A DNA stretch of 64,000 nucleotides from Amborella trichopoda (GCF_000471905.2 NW_006499435.1:4348798-4412797); one strand, 5' to 3'. Counted from the stretch's first letter, positions 46,801-60,530 are shown. The notes: generated from the letters alone by a model not told the origin. A program made the numbers and translations.

Positions 46801-48824
46801 GGTCCACTGTGGGGGCCGAAGGACCCCACATCGAGCTTTTGACGCGTCAGCCTATGGGATAAGGCCTGGAATATAATAAGATCCAGTGGCCATAAATATC
46901 TAAGGTGGTAAGCCTCCATCACCGTGTGCTCTAAAACTGGACGGTGATGAAGCAGTGGGAATCGGCCCTCTTACCAGCTCATCATCGTCACATATTATTC
47001 AAGGATGAAGGATAAAGGGCGCAACAAAATAAAGCCTCACCTCAACTCAAAATCCCCATCCAAAAAATACTTTTAACATCAAAATCTTCATGATGCCTTT
47101 AAAATTAATTTTCAACACCAACAATAAATTTTGAAACTTAAAAAATCATACTGATCTTCGCAATTTGTGAACATTCATTTTTAGAGTGAAATGGATGGTC
47201 TAGATAATTTGTGGCAATATACATCATCTTTAGAATTTTGAATTCCTAATTTTTTTTCACAGCCATAGTATTTAGGATGGGATTATTGATTTCAATGTTT
47301 CCAACACTTGAATTGCAACTTTAGATAAGTTATGAGACGAAGCATTACTTATTTTGGTAGAGTTGCAACCCTATCAAACCATTTTCTATTATTGAACGGT
47401 AATTAGGCTAGTGGATATGGATTATATATCCTTGTGTGGAGAACAGATTGTAGTCCCACGAGGGCACGCTCGACAGAGGGAACTTTTCTATTTGAAGCTG
47501 GGTTTGAGAACTTGGCTATTTAGATTAAGAATCGCCAATCCAAACTTAAAATCACCCAATTGTTTCTAAGTAGGAATCAGCACTTGTCGGTCCCTTCTTA
47601 AAATCCTCTCATATATATAGATATATTTTTTTTTTCTTTTAGCTTGATGTTGAACCCATAAACCCTCCTCATTTTTTTTATTTTTTTTTCCCATATTTTC
47701 TTTTAAGATTTTCCCATACTATCTATTCGAACTGATCTGATTTGACAATGTAGTGACCCGGCACAGATATGTTGGGTGGACAATTCATCACATTGATCCA
47801 GGTTTTCAAAGCTAATATAATTTTTTGGGAGTACATGCTCTGTTGGGAAGAGCATGTAACCTTGGCTAAGAAAGCTAGACACAATACATAGTCTATGACG
47901 TCTAAATGATGCAACGAGTGTCTTTATCACCGCTCAATCAGTTGATGGGCAACGATGGATGGAGAGTCCTAGCAATCAGAGCTTGAGATGGCCAAACTCA
48001 TGAGTCTTATCCTCCTCCATCACCACCCGCCCAAGGATCGGATGGCAAAAACATTCGTGGCTATAAATTCAGTTCATATAGAACGTATATTATGCTTTCT
48101 CATTTTCTTGTATGGAGTCTCATCTCTACCTCATTGTAAATGACAAAGGTGGACTTAAGTGAATACTTGTCATTGTTCATATCCTCTTCAAAGTTCCATT
48201 TTTTTAAAGATATTTTTAAATTTTTTTATATTATAGCATTCATACCTAAAATACTATTTTTCTGATTAAAAAAAACATTCATCCCCTATTTTTGGTAATT
48301 TTTTAAATTATGACATCACCCCTACTTCAGATTTTGAAAATCTAAATACCTCTTAAGTGTTTGTATGGCTTAAAAATACGTTGGATCTTGAAAATCTAGG
48401 TTTCTCTGGACGTCAAATTATAAAATCCAAATTTTGTCAACATCCAACAATTCCACATGCATGTTCACGGCCATATAAAACATTCCAATTTTAGATTTTG
48501 AAAATCTAAAGGGCAGTTTGGGGAAAATAAAAAAGATAAAAATAAGTATCAATGTAATACTCAACTTTTTTGGATGTTTCAGGTAAATTACTTTAGTACT
48601 TATAGTATTGGTTTTATAGCAACGAAGTTGGAGTCTTGTAGCACAATCTTTGCCCCAGTTAAAGTCTAGGTTTTCGTTATCACCAACCGTATTAAAAAAC
48701 TGCTAACAAATTCAAAAACAGGTAGGGGCTCGTTATCCCCCACTGAATTACCCAAATAAAATATGTCATCCATTATGGTCAAAGGACTACTGATGCGATA
48801 TTCAAAATATCGTTTTTATATTGT
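46801..48824. repeat. Intergenic with a diverged MITE copy
   Basis: 47025-47390 is a family A relative of the 23.1-kb subtype ('aataaagcctcacct' to 'cctatcaaaccattttc'). The remainder shows no gene or RNA. Confidence 0.45.
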
Positions 48825-49218
48825 GGATACGGTTCGTATAGAGCCTATGCTCTAAACAATAAAAATTAGAGCCTATCTTCAAATAGTGTCGAAAAATGCG
48901 ATTTCAATACTATAAATATTTGTGATAGCCTTAAAATATATTTTCATATTTATTTATAAGGTTTAAAGCTTAAAAAATAGTGTAGATCGACATATCTATA
49001 AAAATTTGAAAATATTGAAAATTGACGGTCAAAAAATGCGTTACAAAATACACTATTTTCAATACTTAAAATCTATTTTTTTCTCATGTACATGTATCTT
49101 GATGTCGAGATGATTAATTTAATGATATGTGGCCATCAAAACAACTTCTTTTAATGAAAATATTGAGGTAGGTTATAATTTGATTGTTTAGAGCCTCGGC
49201 TCCGTATAAACTTTTCCC
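48825..49218. mobile_element. MITE family A copy
   Basis: A 394-bp copy opening GGATACGGTTCGTATAGAGC and closing CTCCGTATAAACTTTTCCC. The flanks share only TATATT (TTATATTGT against TATATTAGG), so the target duplication has decayed. Confidence 0.7.
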
Positions 49219-51415
49219 TATATTAGGTTAAATGTGATAGGGGAAATATAGCATGATTAAGATCCCTATGAGCATGGTAACAACAATCCTTACGATCCAT
49301 ACAAGGCGTTGGATGGTGATGGGAAAATAAGTAGGGACTCATCACGCAATTACATAATTGTGTGGTGGGATTATTTGCTTCCATCACTGTCCAACCCATT
49401 GATGGAACAGTGAGAACCTCATAATCTCGGAGTTTTGATGACTATATTAATCACATTACACACAACCTGATTTTCGATGTTAGGGGTTAGGTTGTGATGG
49501 TAGCACCCCCATACTTAGTTATCAAGTTGTGGTTTTCGATCCTATTGACATCACTCATTAACACTTTCAAAAAAGCTAACTCCCTAACCTATATGAAAAA
49601 TTGGTAGAGGCCTATCTTTCCCACTGACTTCCCCACTGAATTACAAAAAAAAGTAAAAAAAAAAAGATTATCGATGTTAAAATTGGATCGGTAGTGGAAC
49701 CAGTAAATTCTAGAATAGTATAAAAGAAAAACATGTTAAAAAACGTAGATGCGATTCACATCAAATGATTCCTAGTGAGATGGATGTCACACAATATGCT
49801 ATAAAAGTCTAAAGGTTTTTTCTAAATTTAATTATTTTATGGTTTTTATTCTTCTTGATTTGCAATGTTTTGAGGAGCAAAGAGATGTGAAAGGGAAAGG
49901 GACAAAAAGGAAGACGGAAGGCTTCTCTCTCTCTCCTAAGTCCATCAGATTCTTATACTATTTTTGGCATTTTAAAATAAGAGTGGCAATGGACCTTGAC
50001 CGGACCTATGTTGGGGGTATCAAGAATTAGATCGGGTCCAATAAGGTTGCAACCTTAAAATGTAGAATTAAAGGGCACCTTAAAAATCCATCATAAAATG
50101 TTGTTTTGATGTTGGAAAATGGTCTAATTGATCATCTTAATATCGAGATGTATAAATATGAAAAAAAAATTTGAAACCTAAACATAATGTATATTGCAAC
50201 GCATTATCTAAACCATCTATTTTCAATATTTAAAAGTGTTTATAGATCTACTTGATTAACTATTTTTTAATTAGAGATGAAAATATATTATAAAATATTC
50301 TTAATATTTTTTGGCACCATAATTATTTTTATGATCAAATTTGGAGTTGCCTCTTAATTTGATTATTTAATGTTGCAACTGTATGTAAACCACACCCTTA
50401 CTTAAATATTAGGGAACTTTTAGCTTTACAAAACTCAATGGTGTTTGGTACTTTTTTTTAAGTCCCAGAATAAGCAATATTTGAGGAGACTTAGATGCCT
50501 TTCTAGACCCATCCTAGACTTAAAACGGATTACCCTTTTTTTTAGCCTTAATTGCACTGCGGACCATACATACCAATACAGTACCATATAATGCACTATA
50601 TTCCATAATCCTCACACCAAAGGAACAAATAAAAAATACCATAGAAGTCTGAAAAATAAGAAAATCCTAATTAGCTTGCCTTAAAATACACTTAAAAGAA
50701 CATTTCAAATGGAGAGAAGCGTCACCCAAAATATTTGCTTGTAATCGCGAATAATATACTAGGGGAAAGTTATCAAAATACCCATTAAAAAGGAACTATT
50801 CAGCATTTTACATTTGTAACCATTAAAAGTCATGGTCATGTGTCTTTTGACCGGTATTTTGAAATTAAAACAAAAGATATGAGTAGAATGTTAAATAATT
50901 AATCTCTCATGGTTATTTAGATAAATTTCCCATTAAAGAGTCAATGAGCATCGAAACATATGGGTGGCAACACCCCGGATCTAGGTCTGGCCCTGGCACA
51001 ACCCTTGTACCAATTGGGCTGGCCCAGGCCCAGTTATGGCGTATAAGAGATAAAAACAAATGAAAAAAATAAAAATAAAAAGGGTTACGCCGAAACGGTC
51101 TAGCACTGCCACTGCCTCTAGCCCGGGCCTCAAGCCGCAAGAGCCGGCCCTCCACCTAAGAATCATCAGATGATTATTGTTTTAAAAAAAAAATCAAATT
51201 TGAGTTTTTCAGGTGTTAGATGTCACCCTCCAAATGTTGGACACTCTCATGATATTTTTTTTTTCAAGCACATACGCTGTCAATTTAAAATTTTATTTTA
51301 TGTTATTCGCTAGGTTGGAGCAATGTTTCAAAACTTGGACTAGGGGGCAGATCGTTCACCCACAAATCTGTGTCCAATGATCCATATCAAATCGTTGGAT
51401 CAACAATCCGATCGT
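49219..51415. repeat. Intergenic with transposon fragments
   Basis: 50043-50398 is a left-truncated family A copy ('aaggttgcaaccttaaaat' to 'gtaaaccacaccc'). 49980-50035 and 50960-51130 resemble hAT ends (GGTGGCAA, GGGCC words). 51160-51330 has family B phrases ('atcatcagatgattatt', 'caagcacatacgctg'). No gene was seen. Confidence 0.5.
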
Positions 51416-51591
51416 NNNNNNNNNNNNNNNNNNNNNNNNNNNNNNNNNNNNNNNNNNNNNNNNNNNNNNNNNNNNNNNNNNNNNNNNNNNNNNNNNNNNN
51501 NNNNNNNNNNNNNNNNNNNNNNNNNNNNNNNNNNNNNNNNNNNNNNNNNNNNNNNNNNNNNNNNNNNNNNNNNNNNNNNNNNNNNNNNNNN
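51416..51591. other. Assembly gap (N run)
   Basis: 176 undetermined bases. Open frames crossing it are meaningless. Confidence 0.98.
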
Positions 51592-53096
51592 GCATTAGAG
51601 AAGGTTGCACCTTCAAATTTTTATCATAGTATATAATTTTGATGTAAAATGTTATTAGGATTATTTCAAAATCTATATTTATATCTAATTATGAAATTTT
51701 AAATTTAAAAAATAGTTAAAATCAAGTAGATCTATAAACATACAAAAATCTTAAGTATAAACAATCAAATTAGAGCCTACCTTCAAATAATGTCGAGAAA
51801 TATGGTTTCAATAAGTGTTGGAAAAACCGGCCCATCTAACCGCTAACCGGCCGATTAGATCAAAACCGGCTGGTTAGATCAGAACCGACCAGCAACCGAT
51901 TCCAGTTTTGATAGTCACCCAATGTTTTATACTTTAAATAGAATAATACTTCACATCCATATTAAATACATGAGAATGGCTTATTGGTAACCTTTGAGGA
52001 TTGGTTTTTATATAAATCTGGGACCGTATCCCACCATCTCTTTTTAAAAAACCATGAATCTATGAATTTTCATAAGCCATATGCGTTGTTTTCTTTTAAA
52101 AAAGCATGTATTACTTAATTGATCACCATTTACTACTTTGTTGATAAAAACACCATTTACTACTCAGTTGATAAAAATCATGAATCCATGAATTGGTTCA
52201 TAAACCATATGCATTATTTTCTTTTAAAAAATCATGTAATACTTAGTTGATAAAAATAAGAGTTTATATTATATATAACATAATTTCTTTTCATTTTCTT
52301 TAAAAAAAAGATCATTTTTTTTAAATCATTTTTATTTAAGAAAAAAATATAAAAAATATCATTTTCTTTAAAAAAGAAAGATCATTTTATTTTTTATTTT
52401 TAAAAAAGAGTTGGTCAATTCGATTTTTTTAACACTATTTTAATATTCTTTACATTATGGTAAAGATTAAAAAATACTTGGTTATTAATATTCACTTTTA
52501 TATTTCACATCTTTTCAAAGAAAATTTAAAATACCCCTAGGCACAAATCTACTCGTTAAAATCTATTTTTTCATTAATTTTCAACTTCATTTGAGTGTAT
52601 TTTATTTTAATCATATTCTTTATATGTTTTTCATATTTTAATAGATTTTTTTGTATTTTTTTAAATTTGTTTAATATTTTTTAATCGTTCCGGAGTTGTC
52701 CGGTTAGAGCGGTTGAATCGACCAGTTTACCGGTTAAGCCGGTTAAATCGCTTCCAGGCACATGTTTGGTTAACCGTTCCGGTTCAATTTTACGAACATT
52801 AGTTTCAATACTGAATTATTTTTTATAGCCTTAAAATATATTTCCATCTTTATTTATAAAGTTTAAAGCTTCAAAAATAGTATAGATCGAAAGATCTATG
52901 AAAACTTGAAAATATTGAAAATTGATGATAAAAAAATACTTTATAAAATATAATATTTACAAAACTTGAATTCTATTGTCTTTTCATGTCCATGCATCTT
53001 GATATTGGAGATGATGAATTTGAAAATATTTAGGCATCAAAATAACTTCTTCTAATGAAATTTTAGAGCTCTACTCTATATAAAATTATAAACTTT
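51592..53096. mobile_element. MITE family A copies, one split by a 988-bp insertion
   Basis: 51605-51755 is a fragment joined directly to a second copy (51756-51813 plus 52802-53096, ending 'tataaacttttccc'). The second copy is interrupted by the element at 51814-52801. Confidence 0.6.
51814..52801. mobile_element. 988-bp ACCGG-ended element nested in a MITE (exact 9-bp TSD)
   Basis: Flanked by the exact 9-bp repeat GTTTCAATA (51805-51813 and 52802-52810), which lets the interrupted MITE be rejoined without loss. The ends are GC-rich and inverted: the left has AAAAACCGG and repeated AACCGG/CGGTTAG words, the right GACCAGTTTACCGGTTAAGC-type words. The 700-bp centre is extremely AT-rich with TTTTAAAAAA runs and has no open frame. 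It is non-autonomous and most likely Mutator-like by the 9-bp duplication. Confidence 0.72.
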
Positions 53097-54124
53097 TCCC
53101 TAAGTATATAAGAGGGGCATTTTCGGGAGCACGAAATCTTTTGGCCATTCCCTCGTTGCATACCAAAGCTTAATCCGTCTGGATAACAAATTTAAAACCA
53201 CAAAGCCCTATTCCCATCATCTCTCTCATGGCCCATCTAATCAAGTTCCAGTTTGCCCCAAGCTCGTTGCCTTCGATATCTCTCAAGCTTTCTCTCTCTA
53301 ACAAAGGTTTCTCTCTCTAACCACCACATATTGAGGTATTTGTTTCCTATCCATCTCTAAAGTGATGTTTGCGTATTTCTCTCTCCATGTTTGGATTGTA
53401 CTGAGTTTTCTGCTTCATCGACGATGTATTTTTCACGACCTTGATCAATAGAAGCGTGGCGCTTCAAAACCAGTGGTTTCCCTTTCTCTTTCTCCTAACC
53501 TCTCTCACACACACTTTCTCTCTCTATGTTCTGATTGATGGGATATTTCGGCATTTTTCTTTTCTGTAACTGAAGCATGACAATCACTGCGACATTCCGA
53601 AGTTGATAGTTTTTAGTTTCACGCAAGAACACATAGATGTTTGAATTGTACCGATTTTCCTGTTTTATAATTTCTCGCTCTACACAGTTTTACGCATACT
53701 GCATCAATTAAAAGCATGACAATTGATTTTTAGTATTCATGCTTTGTTTCTCTTCGCCTTTCTTTTTTTTTCGCATAATGGATCAATTAGAAGCACGACA
53801 ATTACTGTGACTGTCCCAATTTTCACCTCTCTTTGTGTCCGAAATTTAGAGTTTTTCACCTCTCTTTGTGTCTGAATTGTCCCAATTTTCTGCTTTCTTC
53901 TTTCTCTATCTATTCACATTTTTTTTCTTTTTTAGGGTAGAGGTGGGTTTCAGAGCTAGGATGTTGTGCTACAAGCGTTATCACTCTAGCCATCAAGCCA
54001 GGTGCATGATTCCCAACTATTTATCTTTCTATCTCACATAAACACAATCTCAATTTTAACTATTTCAAAAGTTCTCATTTTTCTATTGCTGTTGCCTTTC
54101 TATTTTCTGTAGATAAGAGGAATT
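53097..54124 (+). promoter_or_regulatory. Promoter and 5' leader of the FtsH gene
   Basis: A TATATAAG word at 53105-53112 lies just after the end of a MITE copy and could be the TATA box. About 53150-53560 is a CT-rich leader with several TCTCTCTC runs. A final leader intron acceptor, TTTTCTGTAG, ends at about 54113, twelve bases before the ATG. The transcription start is inferred. Confidence 0.5.
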
Positions 54125-57100
54125 ATGACGACTGTTGGATCTGCTCAACCCGTTACATCTCAGACGTTTTCTTCTTATTCTCATCCCACCAAAAACCATC
54201 CAAAGAATGGAAACACCATAAGCTATTTCAATGGTAATCAGTTGAGAAGTTTGTCATTAAAAAGGGGAGCTTTGATGTCAAACAGATTCAGAGGGAACCC
54301 GAATTACAGTTCTCCAAGTGCTAACTTGTATAAGCAAACTAGCTTTCAAAGAATCAGCGAGGATTTCAACATATGGGGTGGGTTTCGAGAGCATCAAAAG
54401 TGGAATAATTCGAGAACGCATGCCAGTGGTTCTCATGACCAGGATAGTGAATCAAAGGCAACCCCAAATGAGAATAATGAGGGGAAAATTGGTTTAAAAA
54501 ACTCAGAGAACAAAGGGGTAAGTGATAATAAGTCTTCGCGGAGGGAAAAGCATGGGAAAGGAGGGTGGTGGAAAGGAAGGAAATGGCAATGGCAACCAAT
54601 AATTCAAGCCCAAGAGATTGGTATTCTTCTTTTGCAACTTGGGGTTGTTATGTTTATGATGAGGTTATTGAGGCCAGGGATTCCATTACCAGGTTCTGAT
54701 CCTCGAGTCCCAACCGCTTACGTAAGTGTTCCTTTTAGTGAGTTCTTGAGCAGAATAAACAATAACCAAGTGAAGAAGGTTGAGGTCGATGGGGTTCACC
54801 TCACTTTTCGTTTAAAGGCAGGTGTGGGTACTTTGGACAATGATATTAGTAGTAAGATGCATGAAACCGAGGATTTAGTGAAGACAGCATCACCCACTAA
54901 GCGTATAGTGTATACAACTACTCGACCAAGTGACATAAAGACCCCATATGACAAAATGCTGGAGAATGAAGTTGAATTTGGATCCCCTGACAAGCGTAAT
55001 GGTGGATTTTTTAATTCTGCTATGGTGAGATACCTACAATATATCTCTGAAAAAAGAAAGTAGTTTCCTTTCAGTAGTTCACTTATAGTTCATTGCTTGA
55101 CTGTTTTCTGCATAGAGAATATCCTCATGCCTCGAAGTAGAGGATTCATAATCTGTTTAGCAGTTTGCTATGGGTAGTTGTAATGCAAGAATATTGAGAT
55201 GTTTAGTATTTGAGCTTCATTCATGCAGAACTTGATGGATGAAGGGTAGCAGTGTAGAGCATTTTATATCCATCCTGTCCTTGATTTACCATGAAGAATC
55301 ACAATTGACACTTGTAAAAAATGTGGAGACAAAGCAGATGTTTATGAGGTTTAAACTGAGTTTTCTCCATACATGCAAGCGCAGTAAATTAGCTAACATA
55401 AGACTCTGTCGCAAACAATAATATTAGAAATAATTAAAGCTTTTCTTTTTCCTTAGGTGGGTAGGATTTGAACCTTATATATCAATGTTGTGGCCCTTAT
55501 GTATTGATCAGTGATTAGAAAATCAGTGATTTGGACTCGAACTTGCCCAAGTCACTCGGACCCGGCAGGTCTGGATGGATAACCTAAGAGTCGTGGGGAC
55601 TCTGAACCAAGTCACTGATTATTTTTCTTTTCTTTTTAAAATAAAAAGGAGACTCTCTGACTTGGCCTAGTCAGCCTCTGACTCAGGCTCAGGACCTTGG
55701 CAAGTCCTTGCTGAGTGTGGGCTTTCAATCACTGGCGCTAACCCCCAATCTGAGAGGCCAAATCCGAAAACAACTTTTGGCGTTGAGTTTGTGAGATGCA
55801 ACTGCAACCAAAGTGATCTGTAGCTTCACACTAGACGATCGAGTTAATTGTAAGAGTAGTCCTGAGCTGTATGTAGCTGAAATGACATGTTTTCACTCAT
55901 ATTTTGATGATATTCATTGGTACTTCATTTTTGTCCCAATCTGAAGTTTACTTGGTGTATCAGTTGTCAGTGAGTGCCTTATGATGCTGTAAAATAGTAC
56001 ATGCGTTCATCTTTGTCCAATTTCTCTCTGTAACTAATCTCTCCAATGTAAAGTGTATTAGTTTCATGCTTGTCATTCTTACAGATTGCACTTTTCTATA
56101 TTGCTTTGCTTGCGGGTCTCCTCCACCGCTTTCCAGTGAGCTTTTCACAGGTTCGTGATATACTTTTGAGCTTTCCTTTGCCCCTTAGGATGCATTCTGT
56201 CGTGTTCTGATGGCTTATGAGGATTGGGTTTATTATGGTTTTCCAGCACACCGCTGGTCAGCTAAGGAGTCGTAAAGGTAGGGGTAATGGTGGATCAAAA
56301 ACATCTCAAAATGGGGATTCTATCACTTTTGCTGATGTTGCAGGAGTGGATGAAGCTAAGGAAGAACTTGAAGAGATTGTGGTATGATGAATTGATGATT
56401 AGACCTTATCTTGAGAGATGCTCTAAAATTTTATTTATTTGTAAATTTTCAAGTTATTGGATCTGTACTTTAAATTAGAATGGTCTTAAATGTAGATTAG
56501 ACCTTATCTTAAGAGATGCTCTAAAATTTTATTTATTTATAAATTTTCAAGTTCTGGATCTGTACTTTAAACTAGAATTGTCTTAAATGTATTATGTAGG
56601 AATTTTTGAGAAATCCAGATCGATATGTCCGACTTGGTGCCCGCCCTCCTCGTGGGGTTCTATTGGTTAGTATGGTGCAAGTTATAGAAATTATCCATGA
56701 ACATGATAGTACAAACTGCATTATTTTATTGGAAATTGGAATTACAGGTAGGTCTCCCTGGGACTGGTAAGACACTTCTTGCAAAAGCGGTGGCTGGGGA
56801 AGCTGATGTTCCCTTCATAAGTTGCTCTGCAAGTGAATTTGTTGAATTGTATGTTGGTATGGGTGCCTCTCGTGTACGAGATCTTTTTGCGAGGGCAAAG
56901 AAAGAGGCACCATCAATAATTTTCATTGATGAGGTTTGATATAGAAGGCACAAGAACATGGTATTATTGTCTTGAGAAATTTTAAGACAGAGCCTTAGAT
57001 ACAAGTCCACTCACTTATATTCAAATTTTGTGCAGATTGATGCTGTAGCAAAAAGCCGCGATGGTCGCTTTCGTATTGTGAGCAATGATGAGCGGGAGCA

Positions 57101-58514
57101 AACCCTGAATCAGTTGCTCACTGTAAGAAGCTTGGTGACTTCTATGGATCTGTTCTCTTTATATATATTGCGCCTCACTTGGAAACTAATTCTTTAAAAT
57201 TATAAATCCAGGAAATGGATGGCTTTGACAGCAACTCTGCGGTCATTGTCCTTGGAGCAACCAATCGTTCAGATGTTTTGGACCCTGCCCTACGCCGACC
57301 TGGGAGATTTGATCGTGTAGTGATGGTTAGTTTTTTTTTTTGGTGGTTTTTTCACTTATGAGTTGGTCTTTATATTACCAAAAACATAACATATTTGCAT
57401 ATATCAGTTTAATGTATTCATTAGCTTATAAGTCGATCTGTATCATAGGTGGAAACTCCCGCCAGGATTGGGAGAGAAGCCATTTTGAAAGTTCATGTTT
57501 CTAAGAAGCAGCTTCCTTTAGGGGATGATGTGAATCTAAGTGAAATTGCTGCTGCTACAACTGGTTTTACTGGGTCTGGCTCTTTCCCCATGTTCTTTTT
57601 CGGTGATATATATATTTTTTGGTATTAACTTTGTAATATTGGGCATAGCACAGAGCAGACCTTGCAAATTTGGTAAATGAGGCTGCTCTGTTGGCTGGAA
57701 GAGTAAACAAGAATGTGGTGGAAAAGATTGATTTTATGCAAGCAGTGGAACGCTCAATAGCTGTAAGTCTGCATCCCCCTTTCATATTTCTTCGTGATCC
57801 TCATGCAATGCTCATATCCTACTTCCGTCATCTGAGATGTTATCCATGCTCTTATCGGCCCGATTTCATACTTCTAAAGGTTGGTCATTCTTATGGATAT
57901 CATTTTGTTTCCTGGAAGGCTTTGAACTTGCATTGATAAGGCACCTAGAGCCTTCATGCAAAGTTTGTATTGTTTGTCACAAACTCAAGTTGATAAATGA
58001 TTCTAATTGTTGAGTTTGTGACTTTGTGGTCACACTTGAAAACCTAGCCTTGGTACTTAAGTTGGTTTCCTATGTCCTATTGTGAAGTTTTAACTTCTGC
58101 CTGTGTCAGTCTTTAGGTTGTATAAACAGGTCTGATCTGCACCAGTATTTGCCTTTGGAGAGTTTACTGGTTTTCTCAGTGAGCAGGCTAATTGGCATTC
58201 AGTAACCTGTTATTTGTTCTTTTGCTCCATATACTAGTTCTTGTGCGACAGATTATTGACTGGAAGAATTTAATTTTTTTATTGCATATTGAATTTGCTC
58301 TTGCTACATCCCAGTTTTGTTGGTTGTCAGGCTTGTATTTTATCCAAATTTTGCACTGATGCAAACGTACAGGGTTATTTTGAACTTGAATTTCTGGCCT
58401 AGTTATATTAATTTTTATCATGTTTACTTCCTCCTATGCATTGGTGCACCTCATGAAGGTATCATTCTTTTCGCACAATCGCTTTTTGTGTTAAAATGCA
58501 TCTTGATTAATTCA

Positions 58515-58554
<40 letters not shown>

Positions 58555-60530
58555 ATGTTCATCAACTTCAGGGTCTTTGCCGGTGATAGAGTTCTTACAT
58601 TGACAAATCCTATGCTATATACTCACATGATTTATGCTTCCTCATGAAGACTTTCTATCTTATACATTGTAGGCCATGGCTTTTTTTGGGGTAATTTAAC
58701 ACTTTCCAACATATATAAATGGGATTGCTGGTTTTTGCTTTGGCATTTCTATTTCTATATGCTTTTAATTTTTGTGTGATTATGTATTTTTTGTTTGACT
58801 AAATGGACATGTGGCCATAATATATAGGGCATAGAAAAGAAACATGCAAAGTTGCAAGGAAGTGAGAAAGGTGTTGTTGCACGACATGAAGCAGGGCATG
58901 CGGTCGTGGGAACAGCTATTGCTAACCTACTCCCCGGACAACCACGTGTAGAGGTATGCCATACTGACAATAATGGCATGAGGTTGATTCCATATTTTTG
59001 CTATTGACTTTTCAAAGAAGGGGCATTGTACATAATCCAATGGAGTATGTCGTACCTTGCTGCTAAATGGGTTCCTTTTTGGCTTATAAGTCCATTGGAT
59101 TACGACATATTAGACTCAAGTACAATGTTGTAGCATTGATTGAGCCTTGCTCTCCTTCAGATTCTACCTTTTCCTGGTGGGAATGGGCAGGCTGCTTAAT
59201 CTGTGATTGCTCTTTTGGCTTCCCTTGGTATACATACCAGAGAAAGGTTCAGTTGATGTTCAGAGTGAAAGATTATTATATTCCAATGGACTAAGCAGAT
59301 TTCACAATCCATTGTTATCACCATCCCTTGATGGATGTGATGGATAGGGAGTGTGACAACCAGCACATGACACAACCCCGTTGGTAGAACATGTCCTCAC
59401 GCAATCCATCATTTTAATGGATGTTAGGAAACAAGTTGACTGGTTTTTCAAACGTCCATTGAGTATAATATATGCCTTGTTCATTATTATATAAACCTCA
59501 ATTGTTGTTACCTTCTCATGGTTTCTCCTTTTTCAATGGGTCAGAAACTGAGCATACTGCCCAGGTCAGGAGGGGCCTTGGGATTCACATATATTCCTCC
59601 TACAACTGAGGATCGATATTTATTATTCATTGACGAACTGCGTGGTCGCTTAGTAACTCTCCTTGGAGGAAGAGCAGCAGAAGAAGTTATTTATTCGGGA
59701 CGGGTGTCTACTGGTGCACTCGATGATATTAAGCGGGCAACTGATATGGCATATAAAGCGGTGGCTGAATATGGCCTTAATCAAAGCATTGGTCCAGTTT
59801 CTCTGGCAACTTTATCAGGAGGCGGGCTCGATGAGTCTGGAGGAGTGGGTCCTTGGGGAAGAGATCAGGTATGATTTGTGAAACAAATCTGTATCACAAT
59901 GTAAAATTTGTCTTAATTTTGGATGAACTCTGTAGGGTTTGACTTAATTTCAGAGTTGGTCTTTGGCTGACATAGAAATGGATGAAATGTGTAATATGCA
60001 ATACGGCTTCTGTTATACATTTAGATTTTTGATGAAAACCATTGAATGCAGTCTGAATTTTGTGTAAAATTCTAAAGGATAAGGAAAATCATGTTGAGGA
60101 TTTTTTTTTTCCTTTGTAGTTCTTTGGATGTGGTCCAGATTTTGCCTAAATTTCAGGACATATTGAAAATTTGAAGACTACATTGTCCATAATTGGAAGA
60201 AAAGTTTGCAAAGCATTGGGAGGTTTCTTTATGGGTGTGTTTTTGGTGTTTCTTCTGAAACACATTCCCTACACGCTCTAATGGGGTCGGCTTTGATTAA
60301 TTTTTATTCTAGCCAAATTTGTGTGGGAAATCTGAGATTGTGAACCTGGCTCTACTATGTTTGTGTTTGGATTAGCAAAAGGCTGATACTGGATGGAATC
60401 TTGCAGGGGCATTTGGTTGATCTTGTTCAAAGAGAGGTCAGAGCGCTTTTGCAATCTGCACTTGAAGTTGCACTTTCTGTTGTACGTGCTAATCCTACAG
60501 TGTTGGAAGGGCTTGGTGCTCAATTGGAAG
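54125..60530 (+). CDS. FTSH9: Chloroplast ATP-dependent zinc metalloprotease FtsH (FTSH7/FTSH9 type)
   Basis: Membrane-bound AAA protease of the chloroplast that degrades damaged or unassembled membrane proteins. Exons: 54125-55024, 56085-56150, 56247-56381, 56600-56665, 56748-56933, 57036-57122, 57212-57325, 57449-57573, 57654-57762, 58828-58953, 59545-59868 and 60407-60530, all in phase, giving 787 complete codons. Residues 1 to about 155 are a Ser-rich, basic transit-type region. Membrane segments are about 163-183 and 301-315. Walker A is GLPGTGKT (391-398), Walker B IIFIDE (446-451), then the second region of homology [20 protein letters not shown], and the zinc site HEAGH (616-620) with the further ligand in STGALDD. 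All catalytic residues are present. The C-terminal exon (about 20-35 aa in relatives) was not found; reading on past 60530 gives an unrelated tail ending at 60601. FTSH7 and FTSH9 cannot be told apart here. Confidence 0.92.
56397..56590. repeat. 98-bp tandem duplication in FtsH intron 3
   Basis: Units 56397-56494 and 56495-56590 are nearly identical ('gattagaccttatctt' to 'gtcttaaatgta'). They fill most of intron 3 and end nine bases before the real acceptor. The first unit ends AAATGTAG, a possible cryptic acceptor. Confidence 0.85.
58517..58551. repeat. CT microsatellite in FtsH intron 9
   Basis: An uninterrupted (CT)n run of about 17 units in the 1,065-bp intron 9. Confidence 0.95.

Noticed and set aside
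51356..51636. Open frames of 73-88 aa
   Set aside because: Most of their length is the N gap, so they carry no information.
54366..54599. 77-aa minus-strand frame
   Set aside because: A shadow of the FtsH first exon in the opposite strand.
59024..59127. Possible hairpin in FtsH intron 10
   Set aside because: The complementary words are in swapped order, so they do not form one continuous stem.
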